A DNA stretch of 64,000 nucleotides from Klebsormidium nitens (lineage: Eukaryota > Streptophyta > Klebsormidiophyceae > Klebsormidiales > Klebsormidiaceae), in assembly GCA_000708835.1 (NCBI GenBank), contig DF237419.1, forward strand, positions 1-64,000. The letters run 5' to 3'. The notes below the pieces were generated by a model. It made no database searches. It had not been told where the DNA came from and saw nothing but the letters and a program-made list of their open reading frames with translations. Numbering within the stretch: position 1 is the stretch's first letter; each line of letters opens with the position of its first letter. A program made the position numbers and the translations under genes. Shown piece by piece: positions 56,201 to 64,000 of this stretch.

Positions 56201-59200
56201 GCTTGTTCCTTACGAGCTGAAAACTGATTTATGTAGGAACTCCTGAGGGTCATCTGGCTAAAGACAGGTACTTCATTACCAGTCGCTCCGTCTTTCGACA
56301 TCCACCGACCCTAATGAAGCCTGAAAGTGGCTCAAGAAGTGCCCGGGTGTCTCCCCCAACAGCCTAATGAGGCCTGAAAAGTTGCTCAAAAGGTGCCCGG
56401 TTGTTTCCCCCAGGTACGGCCTGAGCGTCGTGAGCAGCCGCAAGTTCAGCGACCCGACCATCCCGCACCAGTGGCGGACGCTGGTGCCCTTCTCATACGC
56501 TATGGTGTCCGGCGTCATCGGCACGCAGTCCGTGCTCTTTGCAAAGTCGCTGTGAGTCCTGCGTGCAATACGAGATCGATCTGTCCCGCAAAGAGGGGAA
56601 TGCTTATCGCTCTGTGTTATTTCCTTCTTGCTTGAGCTTGATTGGGAGATTGGAGGGCCGTCAGAGCCGTCTTCATCAAAGGGGAGTTTGCGGAATATAG
56701 GTTGATATGGAAACTCCTGTCGAGAAGGCCAAGTGAAACCCTTCAGGCGCTGCGCTTGAAGTGCTCTGCGCGTTCCTGTGGGGACTTACTTTGCGCGGAA
56801 GGCCTGAACCTCCGGAAATGACAGTCCAGATCAAATTGTCTCCCCCCTGGGTTGATAGTTTCTTGTGCTCGGAAGGGGGGCGGTCAGTTAGAAGTTAACA
56901 GGGCGTCAATTCCTCTTTGTTGGTCTGGTGAATCGTGGTTTTAACCAGTTGGAGCATGAGTCCCTTCTGATACATAGGACGTTAGTAAGGGAGGCAAGTA
57001 GGAGAGGACGCGACGAAGTGGAGCCACGTCATTGTGCAGGTCGGTTCTGATGCGGCTGACGATGCACGGCGACAGTCAACTGGACGGCTGGTTCACGTAT
57101 GCAGTGGCCATTCTCTTCGCCCTGACCGCGGCGTTCTGGGTAAGGCCCTGCATCGCGATCTGATCTCAACACAGTTTTGCGGTGTGCTGTGATAGGTAGC
57201 GAAAGCGGTTGCGAAGGAACCGCTCTTCCGCACGGCATTTTGGCTGGTCATGAGCTCGAATCTTGCTAACGGCAATGAATTGGGTTGTGTTGCCTCTTCC
57301 ATTGTCCGCTTGTTCCCCGTCCTTATCAAAACACGAGAGAAAGGCGATCCTGCGCTTTGCATTGAAGGAACGTCAAAGTCTGTACATGGGGTCTTCATGT
57401 GATGATGGGACTTATCATGGGACCTCTAATGCGACTTGTTCTGGGACGCATACTCTCACGGACTCAACTTTTCGTGGAACTCATCTCCTCTGTTTTCTCG
57501 TCGAAGATGGCGCGGCTGAACCAGGGGCTGGCCATGTTCGACGCGATGCTGATCGTGCCGATGCTCCAGATCGTGTGGACCTTCTTCTCCATCTTCACCG
57601 GCTTCATCTACTTCAAGGAGTACCAGGTGACGTCACGCTGGCGTCACCGAGTCACCAGCTATTGCGATGCAAACCTTTAGTGTTGGCAGTATCACATCGT
57701 TGCTGTGCCGACATAGACCCCTTTCTGCTTTTGTCTGCTGGACGCTGCAATTGCATAAGGGATGTCGTCGGGAAAATTGGTTTGGGAGTAATCGTTATCG
57801 CTTCCAATGGACGGGGTTTTGTGCCTGAGAGAGACTTCGCAGAGCAGGGTCGCTGCAAGGACTCAAACCACTTTCATCGCTTCCCCGCCTGCCTTTGTTG
57901 TAAAAAGGGCGTCAGGGGACAGCTCTTGCGGCGCTGGAGGATACCGTCTTTCACCTTGTTCACCCGTCTGTAGATCTAGATCTGATCATGAGAAGTTACT
58001 AATTGGTTCACTTCGCTCATTCTCGGGATTGCGGTTATGAAGCCGCAATTGCAGCCGAGGAGTTACATAATGTCAAAAGACGGCGAGAGACGACGTGGTG
58101 AACCGGCATTTCCGTTCGATGTCGTCAGCAGCCTAAAGGGATCCCTCGTGTCGCGCAGGTGTTTGACGGATTCCAGGCCGGCATGTTTAGCATCGGCATC
58201 TTCTTCCTCTTCTGCGGGATGTACCTCCTCGCGCCTAAGCCAAACAAAGGTGCGTTCTAACCATCAAGACCAGATTTGGAGACCTCCGGGTTTAAAGTTC
58301 ACGGTCTAGGGGATCATGGTCAAAGCCCAGAACTTGAAGCCATGTTTCCGGACGTCCGGCGCCTCCGTCAACGGACTTTCAGCTTCGCAAGAACGTGTGT
58401 CAGCCCTTTCTGGGAACTCGAGCACGGAGCGTCCGAAGCGCACCTGAGGCTGTCCGAACGCGCGACACGGCGTTTGGAGCCCTTCAACAGCGTACGAAAA
58501 ACAGTCCGGACAATCGAGTGCATGTTTAAGATTTTCAGTATTCTCTGGTCAAAGCCGCTTTGACCAAGATTTCGATTGCCCGAAATATTGTTCCATTCTT
58601 TGCCGACAGTCTATAAGGCGGGGCGCGTCCGTCTCTTTTCTTGCATCTTGTGCTGATGCCGTTGCTTTTCGTACGCAGTTGCGGCGGCAGTGGTCGACGA
58701 GGAGGAGCTAGAAACGCTGCCGCTGGTCGCCGATCGGCAAAAACCCGGGTGAGCCCGCGTTCGGCGCTGGAAGGTCCACGTAGCAAGTGTACATGGCCAC
58801 ACGTGGCAAGTGCAGAAGGCCCTACGTGGCTAGTGCACGTGGTCTTTCACGTGCCAACCTTAAACGTCCTTGACACTGCCCTAGGAGGGTGATCGATTGG
58901 GCGCCTGGATTAGGATCCATTTTACCTATCTCCAGAATCAAAATCTCCCTGTCTCTGTCGCTCAGTCTCCTTCCTCGCGCACTCAGCCCTCGTTTCGGTG
59001 CGACCGCAGGCTGTCTCCGGCCCCTAGCGCGAACTGGGACACCGAAGTGCAGAAGGCGTCCGTGCAGCCCGGCCTGGGGGCGTCCTCCGTGCACAAACGG
59101 CTCAGCTTCGGGGCGGCCGTCGGGAACACGCTCGACGAAGTGTCGTCCGGGGTTAGAGTGAGGACGTCGCAGAAGAAATTGGTTTTTTGAATTTGCGGTC

Positions 59201-60026
59201 AGCTTGATTTTGTCAATATTGCTCGGTTGTCCGCACATCCCGTCTTGGCCATCCCGAAACGCAACAGTAATCGTTCGTTCTTCCGAATGTCATACTTTCT
59301 CTGGGTTTTGGAAAGAAATCGAAGCTTGGAGAGAAACTTGCTTAAGTTTAGGGCCGAGCCGAGCTAAGTGGGCGTTCCCCAGTGTTTCCCGACATAAGAG
59401 CCAGAGAAGAGTTGATGGAAGATTAGTGGTTGCAAAACCCAAAGAGGGCAAGGATCCGGGACGTCGGTCTGCGAGCCCGTCAACTCTGACGGCTTTGACG
59501 GTCTTGTGGTCGGTGTCAAAGTTCCTCTTCTAGAAAGCCGTTGTGATCCTTTGTTGGAAAATTGGAAAATCGTACTCGTTGGGTAGTCGCGTGTAGCCCC
59601 ACCGCAATGCCCGTTCAAGGCCCGTCCGCAGTTTCTTCTGACCCTCGCCATCCCTCCCTTTCCGGGCGCCTTTTCTCTGTGGGTGTTCTCTTTTGATTGA
59701 AAGTGGTGCCTGCTGTACTTCTGGCCTCCCAGGTAAAGTCCTCACGGTAAAGTGCTAACGGTGGAAGTGTGAAACAGAAGAAAACACAGGTCTTCATCTT
59801 TTGTGCGCAGTCCGCATATGACGTCAGCATGGGCATGGGGCCCGAGTCGGTACACACGGGGACGATCTTCACGATGCCAATGATTGCGAGCTCGCGCGTG
59901 AGTTGGCGGCGGGGTGCCGGGTCCGGGGACGAGTGGGCCCCCGGAGAGGCGCACCCCGACTTTGACGACGAATTCGAGTTGCCCCTCAGCATCGAATCCG
60001 AGCCGTCCGAATGTTCGCTCCGGTAA
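53269..60026 (+). CDS. NIPA8: NIPA8-like probable magnesium transporter
   Basis: Thirteen exons: 53269-53361, 53839-53929, 54247-54308, 54786-54871, 55189-55262, 55525-55627, 56414-56551, 57040-57139, 57507-57626, 58159-58249, 58679-58748, 59010-59157 and 59811-60026. All phases agree and the product is 463 residues. The first residues MGEWVIGACINFVGSIGIN and then FGTNLLKLGHNQ match plant NIPA8 (Mg_trans_NIPA family), as do GNALNFISFGYAAQ, SLLAALGSVQFISNVGFAY, VPFSYAMVSGVIGTQSVLFA and LIVPMLQIVWTFFSIFTGF. About nine membrane segments are visible in residues 1-330. The C-terminal 130 residues are a soluble, partly acidic tail. NIPA proteins belong to the drug/metabolite transporter fold and move Mg2+; the substrate here is inferred from the family. 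The start codon opens the first membrane helix, as in plant homologues. Intron 6 ends with a tandem duplication of the acceptor tract. Confidence 0.93.
56311..56413 (+). repeat. Tandem duplication of the NIPA8-like exon 7 acceptor tract
   Basis: Two units of about 51 bp: each reads TAATGA, GCCTGAAA, GCTCAA, GTGCCCGG, then TGT and TTCCCCC or CTCCCCC, then an AG. The real acceptor ends at 56413; the upstream one (CCCCCAACAG) ends at 56362. The upstream acceptor would add 51 bases that include TAA or TGA stops in the nearby frames. Confidence 0.85.
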
Positions 60027-60668
60027 TCAGTGCTTTAATGGTCCGGGTCCTGCCGCCGTTGAGCTCGTAGCAGGACCCTTGCCTGCTTTGGGAGTAGTCG
60101 GAAGTTCGAAAATTCTGAATACCTAAGTTATGTAGCATGCGTAGCCTAGTGGGGTTATGGCATACCGCTAGGTATTGGGACAGACTCCCTGTAATGAGAA
60201 AGGGGAGCAGGATTAGTAGCCACGATATCAGCTGCAGTCGGCAAGCTCAGTAAGCTCGTGCACTGGATCAAAAGTCTGGCAGTTTATCATGTAACAGAGG
60301 GTTACGGACCAGCCTTCCGCACCCCGTGCTTTGTGCATCAGGGCGCTTCTCGATGGAGACATTAAACGTTTTAGGTGGTTGCTACGAGAGGGGCGGCATC
60401 TCGTTTAGGCGCACCGCATGCGCATTGATGTCCTGCCTGCTTTGATCCAAACAAAACGGGTAAACGAGCAGCGAATCGCAGGTGACAAGCACTCCCCATG
60501 ACCCTTGTAAACACCAGTGATGTAGACGTCCCTGTTTGATTGCACATTGGGCGTTTGATGTCATATTGTCAACTTGTAAATGCAATCCAAGATTTTCCTT
60601 GATACATACTCATGGCGCTTCACTATTCAAAACCTGGTATGACTTTGCGACTCCATTATCAGATTATC

Positions 60669-60720
60669 AATGCCCACGATCTGGCAATTAATAGCACTGC
60701 ATGCCCAAATCGTGGGCATT
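60669..60720. repeat. Perfect 12-bp inverted repeat in intergenic DNA
   Basis: AATGCCCACGAT at 60669-60680 and ATCGTGGGCATT at 60709-60720 are exact reverse complements with a 28-base spacer. It lies about 650 bases past the NIPA8-like stop, so it is probably not a processing signal for that gene. Confidence 0.8.
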
Positions 60721-61244
60721 GCATGCATCGCTTCGCTCTCACTTACAAGTCGATCTCAATTGTCCATGCGGCTGATCACTCCAATTCCCCTATAGCTCGT
60801 TGGCAAAGCGGCCGCCCGAGACTCGCAGGGCCAAATCATGCCGCCAGAAACGCGCATGATGGTTGCCTTTCAAACACTGTAAAATCTACGATACTTCACG
60901 TAGGAAAATGGACGTTCAGCGGTACATTTGCTTTTATATATGCATGCACCTGAACATGTGCATTGCATGTTGTATATAGTGATGGTCAAGGGTCCGATCT
61001 ATGAAATGATTAATTGCAAATATGGTCAATGCACACATGTGCAACAACTCGAAGGCCAAAAGGACTTAAGTAAATGAATACGGAAGCCCATCATCACTGC
61101 ATGGCGGCTGCAGACACGACTCAAACGAGCCCTTAAGGATCGATCGGATCAGAAATGGTCCTTGATCGATCGTGTGTCTACGATGGCGGGCTGTCAATGT
61201 TGGTCGCTATCGTACATTTTAGTGTTTAAGTCGATAATTCGTCG

Positions 61245-61309
61245 GCGGTGGGTCGAACAGAAGAGTGACAACGTGGCGGTGAGTCGAACCCGGATAGAGT
61301 GACAACCCG
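61245..61309. repeat. Two-unit tandem repeat of about 32 bp
   Basis: Units 61245-61275 and 61276-61309 both read CGGTG, GTCGAAC, then GAGTGACAAC and end in GG. They differ by a few substitutions and a small length change. Confidence 0.8.
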
Positions 61310-61654
61310 GCCGTGAGACATGGTGCCCGTCGATCTCAAGGGACTGTTCCTACAGTCTCCGCTGTATGGGTGGAGCTTGCTGCAAAACCCGTTTGTGGGC
61401 ATGCACACAACCGTTGAACACATCGTATTAATCAGAAGTGTCAGCAGTAGAAAAAAGAAAAGGGTTTCTGTTTCTTGTCATTTTAACGAACGGTAAGAGG
61501 AGTGTATTGCAAAACATTGTATCGTGTTTTGTTTCCACTTTCAAAGATTGTTATATTTATTGTATGACTCCTATTCTCGGACACCCTATACGACGGTATA
61601 CAAGGCAACATCAAGACAGCTTCTCATGTCTCATGCCCAACGTTCAGAAGTGTC

Positions 61655-63349
61655 TCATTGTTGTGAAGATGAGGACAAAATCTTGTGTACCAACTCGCCC
61701 AAGTTGTGGTCCTCAATCGCTTTCACCGCCCTCTCAATCGCCGTCCTTGCCAGCTGCCGCACCCGCTCACCCCCTTTCCCCTCCTCGATCAGACTCGCCA
61801 TGTTGACCGCTAGGCAGAAATTGTACAACACCCCAAACTTGTAGTCCTCCACCAAGTCCTCAAAATCGTACCCCGCAAGCCGCTCCTGCATGCCCTCAAC
61901 GTCCTCGGCGTCCGAGCCGTGCAGCGCCCCCCAGTACGCGTGTAGCAGCTTCTTCTCGTGCTCCCGTCGCACCGCGGGCTCCAAGCTCTGGCTCAGAAAG
62001 TACCCCACGTCGTGGGCCCCCCTCCCCGCGCAGCAGTCGCCGAAGTCAATGTACAAAAGGTTGGGCTCCTGCGTCACCCCGGCCGCGAGCGGCGCGGCCT
62101 TGTCGGCGTCCGCCTTCCCCCGCCGGATGTACACGTTGTCCAGGCGCAGGTCGCCGTGGAGGAGCGATCGGGGGGATCCCCCGAGCCGCTCGAGCAGCCC
62201 GGGGGCGGCGTCGGGGAGCTGGCTGAGGGGCGAGAGCAGGTGGTCGGGGATGACCCCCGGGAAGAGTTTGAGGGCGCGCGGCCAGGCGGTGCGGTACTCC
62301 TGGGGGTCGAACGCGAGGAATCGGGGCTCGTGCAGCTGGGGCAGCCAGCGCCACGTGTCGAGGTCGGGGGAGTTCCAACAGAGGGCCTGAAGAAGGTTTG
62401 GAAGGAATTTGGAATGGTTGCCCTTGGTAACCACTGGAATCCAAAAGCGACAGTGAGGAACACGCGATTTTTGATTAAACAGGTGGAAAGAACGGCATGC
62501 GAGCTTGTTCGAATTCCCTCGAACGGACTTCGCTCAGTCGATGAACGCTTGGCTCAGATTATCGACATCAGAAACAAATGCAGGCGAATGACATTGAAGG
62601 GGTGAGTGTCAGCAATGTCTCTAAGTACCCGGCCCCCGCTGCCTGCTTTGACCCAAGGTCAACCAGCCACTAGTTGTTTCAGGAGCGTAAAAGCAGGTCA
62701 ACTTTAGCCCATATGTGTTGGAAGCAGTCAATCGATGCTTCGAGGACTGATGGAATTGGAGGTTGGGAGTCGAGATCCTTTTTCGCTACGTGTCCCTTTC
62801 CCAGCTTTTTGGTCCTGCAAGTGTTCAAACCTTCGAAGATGCTTCAAGGTGCCACATAGCCGGCGCTTCCCTCCAACCACACCCATGTGCGAACGAATGT
62901 CTCGAATAATTGTTCAAGGCCTCAGCCGTACTAACCACGATTTTCCTCCCGAAATTCCCAGGCTTTCAACGCCTTCGGAATCTCAGCAGCAGTAGATAGG
63001 GACCCTTTCATTTGCACGAGCTACGAAGAGATCCACAAGTACACCGAACCAGAAACAATCGAACAACACCAAAAAGTTCGCAATCGTTTTACCCACGTGA
63101 AAGCGCCCAATGTCCTGCATGACCCCGAGCGCCTCATCGAACGTGGCCCCCTTGATTTGGTCCAAAGGTTCAAAGTCTGAGACGTCCTGCATCAGGATGC
63201 ACAACCGAGCAGTGTCCGGTTCGTACTCGCAGAAGTAGATCTCGGGCGTCCGGATTGGCACCTTGTGGCGATTGACGGTTGCAGGGGTGGCTGCGGGGCG
63301 AGTGCCGAAATTCTGGTAGAAACGGGCCTCTCGCTCGTAGCTTCCATTC
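61655..63349 (-). CDS. Aminoglycoside-phosphotransferase-like small-molecule kinase (3' part)
   Basis: Two exons on the minus strand are clear: 63349-63097 and 62386-61655. They join in phase to read RFHALCWNSPDLDTW across the junction, a typical family phrase. The first exon starts with one base of a split codon, so at least one more 5' exon lies beyond 63349; I could not find it with confidence before the window ends. The kinase core is visible: YEREARFYQNF, then LCILMQDVSDFEPLDQ, the catalytic loop LLHGDLRLDNVYI with His-Gly-Asp, and the metal-binding LYIDFGDC, followed by AHDVGYFLSQSLEP. These are marks of the APH/choline-kinase-like fold (PF01636 or the EcKinase relatives), which phosphorylates small hydroxylated molecules using ATP. 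The substrate is unknown. The protein ends SSSSQQ before a TGA at 61655. Confidence 0.85.
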
Positions 63350-64000
63350 CTGTGGGAGATGAGGGGAAGACTTCTGAACGTTCTGCTTTGCTTGAGTGGT
63401 CCAGGCATAGCTCCTGACCGGAATAGTAGAAAGAAAATGTGGGAATCCAACTGGTAGATCAGCTCCTGGAACTCGCCTCCTCTATTGTGCCCTGTGAAGC
63501 GATGGCATCGATGAGCTAGTCAGATTCGCACAATGGTTGCAGGATGATAGCCAATGTTTTTAGGGAGAAGTTTTCGAAAAATTTCAGTAATCATAGGTTC
63601 TGGCACCAGATACAAGGGCTGCATTTGGGACAATATCGAGGTTGTCACTTCTTGCATTCAATCACTCAGAAGGACTTGCTGCTTACTGCAGAACTCACCA
63701 AATTGTTTATAAACAAGACATTGAAACAGGTGATGCCCTTTCAAGCCTCTGGAGGGGCTTCGTCTGTGCTTCAATTGAGCAACATACAAGTTGCTTTCCC
63801 CTTCTTATGGAAAGGGCAGACATGTAAGTATGAAGTAAAGTTCCAAAGGCAGTCCGCTTTCTCTGTAGGAGACTATCTCCTGAACTTTCCAGAAACGATT
63901 TGAGGTTTCCCAAAGACTACCACTGGTTAAGGGACTGACGAGCATGCTTGTTCTGCGCTCCAGAATACGACTTGTGAGAACTTCATATGAAGCGGTTAAT
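63350..64000. other. Window edge, probably 5' intron and exons of the kinase gene
   Basis: By phase, the kinase gene must continue here on the minus strand. I looked for the nucleotide-binding N-terminus and saw no segment good enough to call. An open frame at 63544-63903 (+) has no recognised domain. Confidence 0.4.

Larger units (their letters stand above)
60027..61654. other. Intergenic region between convergent NIPA8-like and kinase genes
   Basis: About 1.6 kb with no recognised gene. It holds a 12-bp hairpin (60669-60720), a two-unit tandem repeat (61245-61309) and GATCGATCG words at about 61139 and 61164. Otherwise nothing seen. Confidence 0.5.

Overview
The window is eukaryotic nuclear DNA: genes are split by many GT-AG introns, there are no bacterial operons, and coding exons are more GC-rich than their introns. 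A thylakoid rhodanese-like protein (TROL) and a plant-type NIPA8 magnesium transporter place it in the green lineage. A ciliary dynein assembly factor (DNAAF1) implies flagellated cells. Together with a sortilin-type VPS10 receptor this suggests a streptophyte green alga, perhaps Klebsormidium-like. The species is an inference; no ribosomal or organellar marker is present.

Layout, left to right: a possible last exon of an upstream gene (1-150); PDCD2-like gene (508-5079, +); an F-box/kelch-like pseudogene (6092-7507, -); an inverted broken copy of a PDCD2-like exon and intron (7807-8223); the intact F-box/kelch-like paralogue (8970-10310, -); a cysteine-rich gene with a bacterial-PH-like region (11311-12953, +); TROL (15779-22804, -); a head-to-head VPS10/sortilin receptor (23342-35300, +); a second, unrelated F-box gene (36877-37716, -); DNAAF1 (38752-43497, +); a DNAJC14-like membrane J-protein (45529-51426, +); NIPA8-like (53269-60026, +); and the 3' part of an aminoglycoside-phosphotransferase-like kinase (61655 to beyond 63349, -). 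I rebuilt exon chains by hand. For the eight plus- or minus-strand genes with complete models, every junction is GT-AG and all phases agree, giving proteins of 484, 251, 1076, 838, 453, 711 and 463 residues for the spliced genes.

The genes look like ordinary housekeeping and trafficking genes, not one pathway. Two things stand out. First, the TROL model runs in phase into three extra exons that encode a CBM25-type starch-binding domain, and it has a three-fold W/Y/D-rich repeat before its first membrane segment, so it would be a new TROL architecture. Second, in four independent genes the introns hold decayed tandem copies of the neighbouring exon edge together with its splice site. The clearest case is a five-unit array of about 200 bp in VPS10, with four ruined units and one live one. 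A copy of one such exon and intron also sits inverted 4 kb away. This looks like a recurrent process that lengthens introns and plants decoy splice sites.
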